Assembly (NCBI GenBank): GCA_933822405.4
Contig: CAKOGP040000580.1
Coordinates: 1 to 53,280, forward strand
Direction of reading: 5' to 3'
Source of the DNA: Cylindrotheca closterium
Taxonomy: Eukaryota > Bacillariophyta > Bacillariophyceae > Bacillariales > Bacillariaceae
Length of the DNA stretch: 53,280 nt
In this document: one piece after another, positions 10,861-22,340 of the stretch
How positions within the stretch are numbered: the first letter of the stretch is position 1
Layout: each line of letters begins with the position of its first letter
Made by a program: the position numbers and the translations under genes
The notes under the pieces: model-generated
The model's database searches: none
Told to the model about the DNA's origin: nothing
What the model saw: only the letters and a program-made list of their open reading frames with translations

Positions 10861-12607
10861 CTACTGCATTGTTTGATATGGAGCTGTTGCAGCAGAGCTC
10901 TGATTGTGTGATTCTATTTTTCCCAATTTTGCTTCATTTCTTCGTGTGCCATGAACTCCTCCCATTGCCTGACCAGCTGTCTCTGGTAGGTGCCATGCTG
11001 TAGCTGCTGTCAGAACGCTGATTGAAAAGATGAAAAGGCCAATCACGTTAAGAGACGCCTTGTCGTTGATTATGTAAGGGGTGACACTTCCTGCTAGTCG
11101 AGCCATACCATTGGCTGTTCCATGTCCACTGGCCCTGATATCAGTGCTCAAAATCTCACTTGTTGAGACCCAAGTCGTGCAACTAGCACTGCAGTAAATG
11201 AATGAATGAGTGAGTGAGAAAGTAAACTTCGTAGAATTTGCTTTCGTTTTGACTTACCCCATCATGGCCATCCTTGATGTAAATGCAAATACCAAGAGCA
11301 CTGAACGGGGACCATTTATTGAGGCCACGAGTAGCAGCAAGAGACAAGAGCTTCCTCCCAATAGGTATGAAAATGTCTGTGTCTTTATTCTACCAGCTTG
11401 ATCAATGGTGAACATTGCCATTAGAAGTCCAACAATTTCTGCTGATGCACTTATGAAGATAGCACCAAAATCAAAATAGTAGGAGGCCTCCTGGCTGTTG
11501 TCATCCTGGATTTCGACTTGGGAGGAGAACACAATTGTGACCGCAATGATAACACCATAATACAGAATCGCCAAAAAACCCCATACAGTCCAGAGCAAAA
11601 GTGTAATTTTCAACCATTTCGCCGAAAAAAGATCGCATACACTTTCTCTCGCTTGATTCAATTCCAAAATTTTTGTTCCGTTTGGATAGACTTCGAAAGG
11701 ATCAAGGCCATTACGAGCGGCTGCACCTCTAAGAATTCTGAGCGCTTCTGCGTGGCTTCCTTTCGCAACTAGCCACCTTGGCGATTGATTGATTCGTTTA
11801 TTAGGTCGGGACTAAAAAAATTGAGTTTGCACATATTGTCAGAAAGTGCTACTAACCTCGGACTCTCTGGCACTAGCAGCACGGCAGTGACTGCCGAGGC
11901 TACGCACGGGAGCGAACAGATGAGAACAAAGAGCTGCCAAGACTCAAAGTATGCAGAGTCTCCAAGAGTCAACCAAGCAACAACTGGTACCGATATCGTC
12001 CCGGCTGTCCAAAAATATTCAATCTCAAGCAGGTTGGCACCCCTCTGTGAATTTGGAACAAATTCTGCCAACGTATCAAACTATTGAAAAAGCACCAAGC
12101 CTGCAACGTTAGATTGAAGATGGCACTTGATTCAAAGAAAGCGCGGACGAGACTTACAGGAACAGTCAAGCCTCCGACCCCAAAGCCCACCATAAATCGT
12201 GCGAAAAGAAGCCATTCATACGTCGCACAAAAGGCAGTGAGGATTCCAAAGACACTGATTGTTGCTGCGGTAACTCCGAAGATTATTTTTCGTCCAATGA
12301 TATCCGCCAAAGGTGAAAGAATCAATGTGCCGATTGCAGCGCCAGCAAATACTATAGAAATAACTGTATTCTCTTGATAATCTGTGAGTCCCCACTCTGC
12401 TTTCAAAACTATAGAAAGAAACGACAGAAGCAAAACCTCCATGGCATCTGCGGCGAAACAAAGACCAGCTGCCAATAAAATGTCTTTTTGAAATCTCCCA
12501 TAGCCAAGTCGCTCGATTGCTTCATCAATATCCATTGACATTGCTTGTATTTCATCGTTCGTAGCAAATTCATTGACTACATAGGTATTAATAGAATCCG
12601 TATTCAT
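10861..12607 (-). CDS. Major facilitator superfamily transporter (SV2/SVOP-like), four exons, with apparent 1-nt lesion at exon 4
   Basis: Reading down the minus strand, exons are 12607-12158, 12080-11857, 11776-11258 and 11158-10861, giving 496 residues. The protein is a 12-helix carrier; its substrate is not readable from the sequence. LADIIGRKIIFG is the MFS signature between helices 2 and 3. GFGVGGLTVPFDTLAEFVP is rebuilt across intron 1, and ESPRWLVAKG across intron 2 (AG|G). The start is ATG 12607. Exon 4 is odd. The consensus acceptor ending at 11190 would give GASCTTWVSTS, matching the family, but one extra A in the AAA run (about 11159-11161 on this strand) brings a TGA. Using AG at 11159 instead restores frame, at the cost of about ten residues of a membrane helix. 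The coordinates above use that restored frame. Confidence 0.75.
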
Positions 12608-13071
12608 TGTTTCTGTTTCATCCAGTCCAGAACATTGTTGTACAGTTTCAGCATTTTGTTTCGTATTTTTTTTTAAATTGAAAATTGCACATGACTCAGT
12701 TGACCAAAAACAAAAAAGTATTCTGTTACGACATGAGTCGTCACAGTTACCTCTACTGATTGCCTGAAATTTCTTAGAAAGGTACCGGTACCGTACAGTA
12801 CCGGTACGAGTACATCAATTTTTTTAGAAAGGTACGAGTACATCATGATACGAAGTGGTTAATTCGAAGCTTTTCTTCCTGAGCCGTGCGTCTCGTTGAA
12901 CTTGTAGTATTTGCACATAGGATTTTTCAGAAGGTGTCCACAAGCACTTCATGAAGACATCAACAGGGTAATTAGGTTGCCAACTTTGTCTCATCATCCA
13001 TACGACACCTTATCATCAAATGATGCTGTCCTAGATACAATGTTCAAGTAGTATTTTCCACGTTTACTTGC
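12608..13071. other. Intergenic; promoter side of MFS gene with paired GTACCGGTAC
   Basis: The palindrome GTACCGGTAC occurs twice 16 bp apart (12782-12791 and 12798-12807). A short duplicated word TTAGAAAGGTAC lies at about 12774 and 12823. A TCATCAAATGATG-like inverted repeat at about 13013-13025 sits just beyond the CCT-alpha stop. No gene is seen. Confidence 0.6.
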
Positions 13072-14892
13072 TTATCGCCCTGGCTGTCCTTGGCTTGGGT
13101 TCACTTGGATACGGTCGTCAATTCGAAGAATGGTAATCGCAGCTTCGGTTGCAAACCGCAGAGATTTGATCTTCGACATGGCCGGTTCAACGACTCCAGC
13201 CGCCAAATTGTCTCGAATTTTGCCTTCAACTAGATCGAGCCCATAAGTTTTCAATGCAGCATGTTCTTTATTGCGCTGACTCTTTGCATGTATAGATCGC
13301 AATTTGGACACCAACTCTGCACTATCCTTTGCGGCATTCACTGCTAATGTCTTCGGGATGACCAACAAAGCATCGGCGAATGCTTCTATTGCCAACTGCT
13401 CTCGTGTATCTAGGGTTGTCGCGTATTCTTGCAAGTACACATTGAGGGCAACCTCAACTGCTCCGCCCCCAGGAACCAAGGTGTTCGATTCCAACATTCG
13501 TTTCACAACACATAAAGAATCATGAAGGGCACGATCCATTTCATCCAACATGTATTCATTGGCACCACGCAGGACAATCGTCGAGGCGCCGGATCCCTTG
13601 CAGCCTAGAACGTGCAACATCTCTCCATCTCCAACTCGAACTTCTTGGACTGCTTTGCATGTGCCTAGTGATTCTGGATCAAAGGATTCATTTCCTTCCA
13701 TATCAGCCATTGTAATTACAAGTTGTCCTCCTGTGGCCTTAGCGAGACGCTTGAGATCCTCCTTCGGACAGCGACGAGCGCATAACACACCTGCTTCGAC
13801 AAAATACTTCATACAGAGGTCATCAATCCCCTTGGTTGTCAAAACAACATTGGCACCAGCGTCCAAAATCTTTTGTATCTTCTCTTTTGTTATATCCATT
13901 TCTCGCTTCTTAATATTCTCGACCTCCTTGGGGTCTTTTACTTGAATGGAAACACCCATTGCCATGCGGTGCTTTTGCAGGTTCATATCAATCATTGCAA
14001 TCTTGATTTCACTTGAGTCGTCTTTTGGATTGCCAACATTGGTTGGCATTCCTTGTGCAGCTCGGGTGGCATTTAAACAGAAGCCTCCTTTCATCAAATA
14101 CGATTCCAACGAAGACTGCCCATGTGCTTTGAGAATGTGAATGGCTGATAGGGGATACTTAGTTTTTCCATCAAATGGACTGATGGTCTTCACGGATTTG
14201 GTTGCATCTACAGCAAGACTTGCAAAGAAGTCCCCTTCCTTTCCAATAAGCTTTGAAGACATACTGGTTCTAGCAGCTTGTAGAAGGTGATCATCTTCCA
14301 GTGACTTGACAGGAACGAGCATTTCTTTCTTTAGGTATGCCACCGCTGCCTTGCAGGCCGCTCGGTACCCTGAGAGGATTGTGGTCGGGTGTAGCCCTTG
14401 CTGTTGGACTAGTTGTTGTCCTCGTTTGAGTAATTCAGCCGCAATGATAACAACTGATGTGGTTCCATCACCTACTTCTTTATCCTGAAGCTGTGCCAAA
14501 TCGACCAACAGCCTCGCAGCAGGGTGTTCTACTTCCAGCTGAGCCAAAATCGTGGCGCCGTCATTGGTGATTGTAACATCACCAATATCATCCACAAGCA
14601 TTTTATCCAAACCAACAGGTCCCAAGGAAGATTTGACAATGTTTGCAACAGCGACGGCCGCTGTGACGTTGGCTATACGGACATCTTCTCCAGATTCTCG
14701 AGAGCCTTGAAGGAACTGCAGCAGGACAGAAACAACATGTGAGGCAAACGGCCAAGTGAAGTAGTGAAACGCACATTCCTTGTTGATATTTTTTCTACGA
14801 GATGCAAGTGTACTACTTCTATTCCTACATAGGCTTCAAAGGGCCTGACTTACAAGTCCACTAGCCGCTGATTGGTTCTGTGATAACGCCAT
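13072..14892 (-). CDS. TCP1: T-complex protein 1 subunit alpha (CCT1/TCP-1 alpha)
   Basis: Exon 1 is 14892-14854 (MALSQNQSAASGL) and exon 2 is 14715-13072, giving 560 residues, the usual CCT length. The intron is 138 bp, in phase 0. CCT is the cytosolic hetero-oligomeric chaperonin that folds actin and tubulin using ATP. Group II signatures are intact: SSLGPVGLDKMLVDDIGD, TITNDGATIL, the nucleotide-binding GDGTTSVVIIAAELL, and VPGGGAVE near the C-terminal ATPase motif. The alpha assignment rests on FLQGSRESGEDVRIANVTAA, the VGLDKMLVDDIGD start and the overall match. It points away from the FHA gene and toward the MFS gene. An E2F-like TTTCGCGC lies 74 bp upstream of the start. Confidence 0.95.
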
Positions 14893-16111
14893 GGTCTCGA
14901 GCAACGTCAAGTTTTGCTCTGGAAACGGGGTAAATGAATGAATGTACGGCTTCCAGTCAGTCGTTTTTCGCGCGTGCTTCTGACAATAAAGAATAATCGA
15001 TTCAGTCGATAAAAGTAGAGCGCGCGTCAGCAGAGGGGAAAACAAGAGATGAGAGAGAGACTGCTAACGTATGCGGTGCATAATGTTGGAGAGAAACCAG
15101 AACCCTTGACACATAGGTAACCGAAACAGAACAGTAGTATTTCGCCTGCATGTGCCAATATTGATACTACTATACTGGTACTATACTGGTACAAGTACTA
15201 TACAAGTACAGGTAGGTTTGCAGAGTGTTGAACAAAAACAAACATCCCCTTTTAGATGTCGTCTGCTGTTTGTCCATGTATTCAATTTGGGCTATTTCTG
15301 TTCTTCCACATCCTTCGAATGAATCGACTCGACTCGTTCGATTATTTTACATCAAAAACTTGGATTTGGCAATGGCACTTCGACGTTGGATTGTGACTTC
15401 CCAATATACTTGTTGGAAAATCTAAAACTGCAAACTATTAGATCCTATATTCAAGTATAGATTACAGGATTATGTATACTCGATTCGCCAAATTGAGCTT
15501 ATTTGAGCAGATAGTCTATATGGCAGTTTTCGTAATGGGACAAAGAATGGATTGCGGAGAAGCCTACAATAACTTTCAAGCCATAAAGTTCACTACCAAT
15601 CTATATTAAATACATTTAATTCAAAGTATTACATGTGATGCGGTAGCCTAGAAGCAAATACAGGGACAGTAAAGAAACCAAACTGGAAGACCATTGATTT
15701 TCGGAAACCACAAAATTGCCATTTTCGTAACTCCAAGGCATACTGTATTTCGCCACTTCTTTTGGTCTCACCGTATCATGGGGGTAGATTCCAGGATTAT
15801 GTATACACCATTCGTTGAGTGGACCTTAGTTGAGCACGATAACCATCGTCAGATTGTGTCGCCGTCGAAAATCAATGCAAAACTCGTCTGGCAAAATTTT
15901 TCGCGCACTTCCTACAAAGTGCGCTTTCGAGCTTGCTACTGTATTAAAATGGGTACTGGTACGGATCCAAACGAAGTAGCACGTACTGTACCTTGTACCA
16001 CCCGGTATGTTAAAACTTTATGTAAAACAAAGATAGAATTTGCTTTTGTATTATTAGTTATTTCTCTTGACGCAATCCACGGGACCTCTACAGTACCATA
16101 CTGTAAAGTTC
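14893..16111. other. 1.2-kb intergenic region with diverged direct repeat
   Basis: This is the CCT-alpha promoter side and the FHA 3' flank. GTAC-rich words cluster at 15165-15215 and 15950-16005. A diverged direct repeat shares the core CAGGATTATGTATAC at about 15466 and 15791, with further similarity downstream (TTGAGCA). Another related pair is TTTTCGTAA at about 15526 and 15723. A 143-codon open stretch at 15694-16125 has no recognisable protein features and I do not call it. Confidence 0.5.
14966..14973. promoter_or_regulatory. E2F-like site TTTCGCGC upstream of CCT-alpha
   Basis: TTTCGCGC fits the E2F/DP consensus TTTSSCGC and lies 74 bp before the CCT-alpha ATG. A role in cell-cycle timing is inference from the motif alone. 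Confidence 0.3.
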
Positions 16112-16821
16112 TTACAAAAGCGTAACTTTCATTACTGTTTGCCCCACTGTGATATGCATTCCGGACTCCAAAACAACTGGCGAATTTGGTGCAATATCTA
16201 TATCGGCAAGTCTGCTTCCATTTGTAGACCCAGTATCCACATATACAAGCTGATTTCTCAGCAGTTCAAATCGTCCATGAGTTGTAGATACCTCCAAATC
16301 CTTTGGTAGACTGATCCCCTTCTCGCGGAACTTCTTCCCTTGTGACCTTCCAACCCAACAATGGGATCTTGCTTTTGGATGTAGTTTGTATGTTTGCCCT
16401 TCATAATCTCCTGTTTGGATTTCAATGAGTATCGCGTCGTCTTGTTTCGGTACAACTTGGACTTTAGGTTTTGCATTTGATTCATCGATAGTCTTGACAA
16501 CGTTTGTTTGCGGATCGTGGTTCTCATTGGGATTTGTCTTTCCGTCGAGCATATTTGACACTTTTTCATGATCATTAACAAGACTTTTTTTGCCATGTTC
16601 CAATTGCTTTGTAAGACTCTCTACAATTTGCTCGTAAGCAGCGTCACTTTCGCCATGTGCTCGCCAAAGCCACCAATTCATCACTTGTTCGATTGTCCAT
16701 GAGTCCTTTGGCTCTTTAAAAATGGAACAATTTGAGACATCTACAAGGCGTATAGGTCTAAGACTACATACGAGATATACTTACCGTCGTCGACGGTACA
16801 CGGAACGGAGATGGCAGCCAT
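16112..16821 (-). CDS. Forkhead-associated (FHA) domain protein
   Basis: Exon 1 is 16821-16785 and exon 2 is 16740-16112, giving 221 residues. The intron is only 44 bp (GTAAGT...TTGTAG), and the join G|AT keeps frame into DVSNCSIFKEPKDSWTIEQV. The N-terminal 110 residues are charged and probably helical or disordered. The FHA domain, about residues 115-219, shows the phosphothreonine-binding residues: WVGRSQGKKF, the S/H pair in STTHGRFEL, and DTGSTNGSRL. FHA domains read phosphothreonine marks in signalling, DNA repair and splicing. No other catalytic domain is present, so it is probably an adaptor; the pathway is not readable. Its 3' end lies about 1.2 kb from the CCT-alpha start. Confidence 0.85.
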
Positions 16822-17873
16822 TTTCAGATTTGCAAAGGTTGATGATATTGAATATGGGTTGAATAAAAGCTGGGAAGGTTCAATTTTGAATTTTTATTCA
16901 ACATACGCGCTGAAAATGAACATAAAAAATACTACCATAAGAACATCTGGAGAAACAGAGAATTCTTGATATGTCTACCGCCCGCGTCTGCCAATGCCAA
17001 CCATCTCACATGTCACGCACATGTCACTTCAACCACTGCGCAGTCAGTGCGGATTGAGATCCATCAACTCTTAGATACCACCAGGAACGCACCGCAACGT
17101 GCAACGCACGCAATTTAAATGTCCGTTAATTGTTAAAAATGCTTTTTTTTTAAAAACGTTAAGTGTCCGTTTCAATTTTAGCGCGGGCGCACTGTGGAAA
17201 TCGGGCATGCCCCGTGCGTCAATTTGACGCAAAAACGGGCACGCCCCGCATCAAAGCAAATCTGCGTCAAATCTGCGTCAAATTAACGCAATTTCGCGTC
17301 AAATTGACGCAGATTTTTGCGCGTCTATCAACGGCTACGTCAGCTCGTTTGTCCTTCGCTCGGATTGGGAGGGGTATGTAGAAGATAGTAGAGATGGCGG
17401 TAATGGTGTAATGAGTGGCTATTTACTGAAGCCCACTCCACGTGCCAAAGTGCCGACCGTTTGATGGAAGGTCGGCCCAGAGGGTGGGTGTGGTGGGAAA
17501 CTTTTTCTATTCTATGCCTAGTCAACGTTGACGTGTCTTACAACTTCGATCCTGATGCGTTAGGAAGGAGAAAAGACAAGAATATGCGATCGCTGTTGTT
17601 GAGGACTCGCTGCGGGATCTCTGCTGCGCGCACCGCGCTCGTTGACGCACCACAACGTCAAACGCACGCTCGAAATCTGTCCGTTTAGATTGTTTTGAGA
17701 TTTTTTAAAAAAAGCTAAATAATATGAATGTGTCCGTTAAAATGCTCTGCAACTCTGATGCGGGACGTTTCTTTTGACGCGGGAATGACGCGAGTTGCGT
17801 CAATTTGACGCGGAGTTGCGTCATCGGCGTCAAACTGACGCATCTCTGCGTCAACTCTGCGTCAAACTGACTA
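16822..17873. repeat. GCGTCA-rich dispersed repeat region (family C), two diverged copies
   Basis: Two related stretches, about 17084-17340 and 17640-17873, share a block near CGCACCACAACGT-CAACGCACGC and GTGTCCGTT words. A third partial copy lies in reverse at about 32725-32785. Each is followed by a run of palindromes around GCGTCAATTTGACGC: 17216-17230, 17296-17310, 17797-17811, and a one-mismatch form at 17827-17841. Between them at 17340-17590 is unremarkable DNA. No ORF of note is present; this looks like a non-autonomous repeat. Confidence 0.6.
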
Positions 17874-18157
17874 ATCGAAGATTACCCGGCGCCGCCTCCA
17901 CTCCTGGGCTTGAATCGCATGATGTAGTCTTTGTCTGGAGAGATCGCGCACGTATGCTACCATGGAAACTGTGGCAAAAGCCTGATGCTACATACGAGAA
18001 GCAAGTAGGTTTGGCACAGTAGCGAGGTACTAAGTTAGTGACTGGTTTGCACCGAGGTCGAATCATAGGATTCGAAAAGGACAATCAATAGGATTGACAG
18101 ACAAACCCGGACCAAATGGGGTACCGAGCTATGGTGCAAATGAGAGAGCCACCAAAC
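17874..18157 (-). repeat. Dispersed repeat half B, solo copy
   Basis: From TAATCGAAGATTACCCGGCG to GGTGCAAATGAGAGAG, this segment is the reverse complement of the B halves at 47569-47866 and 48108-48420, at high identity with small indels. The A half is absent here. It directly follows the GCGTCA palindromes. Confidence 0.85.
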
Positions 18158-18248
18158 TACTGGTGCGATCGCTTTCCGGGAAAGCGGAAGACAAAGGCCA
18201 CAAACATGCGAGCGCAGGCGTGGGAAAAATAAAAATCAAAAATCAAAA

Positions 18249-18480
18249 TTGAAAAAAAAAAAAAAAAAAAAAAAATTGAAAAAAGAAGAGAAAGTTTCAA
18301 GGATCGAAAGCTGGGCGTTCGATCATAAGGGAAAGAAGAAAGGGGGAGGAAAGGGAAGTGCCCAAGAAAGGAAGCGAAAGGAGGGAAAGGAAAGAAAGGG
18401 AGAAAGACAAAGTGGAAAGGGAAAAAACGGAGAAGGGAAGATGAAGGAGGAAGGGAGAATAGGAGGAGAGTAGTAGATGG
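18249..18480. repeat. Poly(A) run and purine-rich tract at the 3' edge of the DIRS element
   Basis: About 25 consecutive A residues at 18249-18275 are followed by roughly 200 bp made almost only of A and G. It abuts the 3' end of the recombinase remnant. A similar purine-rich stretch flanks the other end of the element at 30720-30900. It may mark element termini or simply be low-complexity DNA. Confidence 0.6.
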
Positions 18481-18490
18481 GATTGTGTAT

Positions 18491-19759
18491 CTAAACAATG
18501 TTTGGTATGAGTCGAGAGGCAGCGCGAGCTGCAGTCACTTCAGACTGAGTAGCCGAGGCAAGTTGGTTAATTGCCCGGTTTTGTTGCTCCAAAAGGTGTG
18601 CAACATTGCGGAGGTAAAGGAAAAAAGAATCAGAGCGCCAGCGCAAGAGAAACTTGATCTGGATAGCGTTGATACCCGCAGCGTGAAGGATCACTGCCGC
18701 CCCAGCTCAAAGAGAGTGGGACGTATATTTGTAATGTCGCTGAAGATCGCGATCAGTCAGGTTGTAAGTCTTCTTGGCCAAGGTCCAAAGGGTAGAAGCA
18801 ATGACTTTGCTGTGGATGAAAAACTTTTCACCAAAGGATCCTTTGTACACTGCGAGTGGGATATCGGTCTTATCAAGACCGACAATCCGTGCAAATCGGC
18901 TGACGATGTTATGGAGACTCCGCAGAGCGTCACGGGAAGGGTTACGAGGATTGCTGGAAAGCAGTTTTTCCTCACCGTGATCATGATTCTTTTGCCAAGA
19001 GAACTTGACATTGGAGCGGGCCACGGCATCAAAATTCTCGATAAGAAACTCAGCAATCGGAACAGGACGGTTTCCCGAATCGAACAAACGAATGTCATCG
19101 AGAGTGAAAGCGCGTGTCGTACCATTCGGGGCAATCTCGCCACCGGAAGCCAAGCGACGGTAATCATCCTCCTGGGCCCATTCGCGAAGGCGAAAACCCA
19201 AATAGGTACTCAGGTTAAACCAATCTTCCATAGCACTGTGTAAACCGTCCATATGTGCTGTTGTAGCGGCATTCAGAGCCACCAAAGTGGTATGCATCTC
19301 AATTGTATAGGGGTCGACTCGATGAGGCATATTCTCATGACGCTTGCATTCATTCAGTACAGCTCGGATGGGAAGCGCCAAATCATTGTCAGAGCGATTA
19401 GTGTAGCGGGGATCTCGACCACAGAAGTTTTCAAGAAGGGTAGCTGTATCTCGAAGGTAGTTGCCAATGGTCGCTGCTTTGATGGGCTTACCCTTGACGG
19501 TATTGCCCACCGCCAAGTCGACTGCAAAAGCAGCAAGAAGGTGTGTACGGGCATCATGTGAGACGGACTCCAAAAGGAGGTCCATCGGTGGCCAATTTAG
19601 ACGACGCAGAAAGCGGAGGAAATGGATGCGGTGGGAACGAATTGTCCCAAGGACTCTGGTAGATTTGATGGGACTGGACTCGAGCTGCATAACAGCGCGG
19701 ATCTGAGAACGGAGATGAGTTCGGCACTGGGCTGGAAATTGCGCAAGGCGTTCATCCAA
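18491..19759 (-). pseudogene. DIRS tyrosine recombinase, interrupted by one in-frame TGA
   Basis: An open frame of 350 codons (19759 to 18710) ends at TGA 18709-18707. The same frame continues for about 70 codons to 18491 with family sequence. Box A arginine is seen in LGFRLREWAQEDD. The C-terminal region reads HYKYTSHSL, stop, AGAAVILHAAGIN, then LLRWRSDSFFLYLRN with the likely nucleophilic tyrosine. The stop replaces the residue expected to be the second catalytic arginine (H-S-L-R), and CGA to TGA is one transition. The frame starts with TTG at 19759; the true start is unclear and overlaps the RT frame by about 160 bp. Tyrosine recombinases integrate the circular cDNA of DIRS elements. Confidence 0.85.
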
Positions 19760-22340
19760 GGATACTGCTGTGATGTCTGCAGAAAAAGGCGTTCATGTGA
19801 GAGAGAGTCGGGGCGAGAAATCCAATCAGCGAGGACATTGTCATCGCCAGGGATGTGTACTGTGTGGCAAACCAAAGTAGATCTCTTCAGGAGCTGACCG
19901 TAGAGCGCAACCAAGGCCTGAGCCAACAGACTGGTGGTCCGTGTGTCGTTGATCCAAGACACCGTCGCAGTGTTGTCCGTACAACAACGAAGGACTGGGA
20001 ACGCCGGAATACCATTTGGGAACAAATCACGTATGGGAGCAGAGAGCGCGGAAGACTCAATGGTCACAACAAGGGCCACTGCCTGCAGGAAGGAAACGAG
20101 GCACTCCAACACATTGATGTGGATATATGATGCGTCGGAGGGCTTTAACTTAGTACCTGCCACAATTTGTTTACTCCAAACAACACGAAACCAGTAGTCC
20201 AGGGACGTAGGATAAGCACCACCCCCAAGAAAACTAGCATCGCCAAAGGACTCGAAATGGTGGTCGTGAGGGATCATCTGGGGAATAAAAATCTTCCATT
20301 CCTCAGTTCGTAGGCTGTGGATAATTGCCTTGACCTCTCGAATTGCAGCCGGACCCAGCTTGTAGGATTGCTTGGAGCCCCAAAGAACTTTAGCCATATT
20401 ACGGCTCAAGATCCCATCCATGCGGTGGATAAAGGTGGAAGACAGTCGAGAGGCGATCTGAAGCTCCCAGTCCTTCCGTCTGTGGTAGCCGATGAGGGTG
20501 CGGTACCAATGAACGAGGATCATACGAAGAAGGCGTTGCAAATTGAAGTAGGAACAGCGCATATGGCGGCAGACTGTAGTGGCGTTCGAAAGCAGACCAA
20601 GGAGTTCTGCGATTTCTTGAAGGGTTAGACGATGTTTCCGTAGAAAGGTCCGGAGCCGTTGGATGATACGATCTCGTTTCTCAGATGGGAGGCTCACCGT
20701 AAGGGCGCGGGAATCAATCGACCAACCAAGGCAGTGTCGACGATGGGAAAAAGTAGTGGTGAACTTTTCCCAAGACACGCAATCTCGGATCCCTTTTGAG
20801 GCATCTGGGAAGCCAAGGATCAAGTAAAGAGCCAGAACACTGGAGGCTATTGTTTGCTTCAGTGTCTTTGCGACATCAACATAAAGACAATCATCCACAT
20901 GGTGGTCGAAATTGGGTGGGATCCGAGATCCGTCCGGATTGAAGACACCTTTGTTGATGGAGTCGGCTTCCGCTGGGGTGAACTGTGCGATCTCGTCAGG
21001 TGTTGGTTCAGGTGATGTCGATATTGCCGGAAGGTATCGTAGAACCCTAGCAATCGTAGAAGCCTGTGACCAGAGGAAGCGTGCAAGAGCCATACGGCTT
21101 AAGGCTATAATCTCGAAATTCGACGGACAGGTATTGCCACCGAATGTCAGACCAGTGCAGAAAAACAGGAAACCAAAAATGGAAAACGTATGCATACCAA
21201 TCACATTTGGGTTCCATTTCCCGTGGCGAAAGGCGCCCAAGACGTCGTCGTCACCAAGGTAAAGTTCCTCGGATTTGTAGCTGATCCGAGCATTGTAGAT
21301 ATATGCCAGGTGGTTCCGAAGCGATTTTGGAAATTCGACCTTGTGCTCCGTATCTTTGGCAAAGGACGAAAAGTGCCATCACAGATTTGACGATCGCTCT
21401 TTCCTGGGACAACCACCAGGCCTTGTGGTATCTGCTGTGTGTCTGGTAGGAAAGGTATCAACAGAGGGTTACCAACAAGGCTGTGGGATCGGGCGAAATC
21501 CTTCTGGACTGCTTTCTGTGTTTTTTCGACATTGGTATAAACCGAGTCGTGATTTCCATATTCAGCGAAGGATCGCCGATTCTTCTCGGACGACGTGACA
21601 TTGACATAATTCGGACAACCGTCAACGAGCACGCGCCGTAAATTTGCAACCAGACCATCATCGACTGATGCCGCACGTAGCTCTGGTTCTAAAGTGTTCC
21701 AATCACGATGGGCCCCTGTATGTATGTTTCCATTGTAGCGAACGGCAGTAGCTACATCCAAGTTGTAATGTAACAAACAGGCGGTGAACATCCGGCTCCA
21801 ACTGTGCATGACTTGGCCCATTGGTGTATCCGAAGGAAGGACGGAACAAAGTGGCCGAAAGTCAACAAACTCGTGGCCCTTGAGGAGCAGACGAAGAAGT
21901 AAGGCTCCAGAGAAAGCCTTGCCCAAGCGATCGCCGGTCGTTTTGTCCAAGTAGCCGCTCTTGTAGAGAAAAACAAAGGTATGGCGAAATGTACTTTCCG
22001 TCTTGAAGCATCGGTCATTACTGTCCTTACCGTATGGTGACTCCACTGCGAGGGCAGTTCTACTCGGGAGATCCCGAAGAAATTGGGATTGTTCCGACCG
22101 AGTAAAAGTAGGTGTTACCCTTGCGCCCTGTTCCAGAATATGGCGGAATCGTTCCGCAACAAGCATGTCCGCAGGGTCAAGCTTGTCAAAAATTGTCCGA
22201 GTTGGGGGATAGTCCTGGAGAGCACACTCGTCCTGTGGATCAATGCGATGTGACATTGGTGCCGACCGAGACGCATAGTAGTTGACCTGTCGGGTAAGAG
22301 TGCTTACTGATGCGGCCGCCACTTGGTGGGGCAACAACAA
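19597..22340 (-). pseudogene. DIRS reverse transcriptase/RNase H, split by a frameshift
   Basis: The upstream frame runs from 22340 and carries RT finger sequence (GLVVVPGKSDRQICDGTFRP). The downstream frame ends at 19597. The downstream frame is open well before its first start codon: KDTEHKVEFPKSLRNHLAYI and LYLGDDDVLGAF read through 21350-21240, so the break sits near 21357, just after DGTFRP. The change needed is one lost base. RT box A is DDDVLGAFRH, LTFGGNTCPSNFE follows, and box C is HHVDDCLYVD. RNase H acidic residues are seen in FGDASFLGGG, NVLECL, CTDNTATVSWIND and DDNVLADWISR. No ATG opens the upstream frame before M29 (22256). Confidence 0.85.

Noticed and set aside
15694..16125. 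143-codon plus-strand open frame
   Set aside because: It covers a diverged intergenic repeat, overlaps the FHA 3' end and shows no domain.
18249..18473. Lys/Glu-rich plus-strand frame over the purine tract
   Set aside because: Low-complexity A/G DNA is open in several frames by composition alone.
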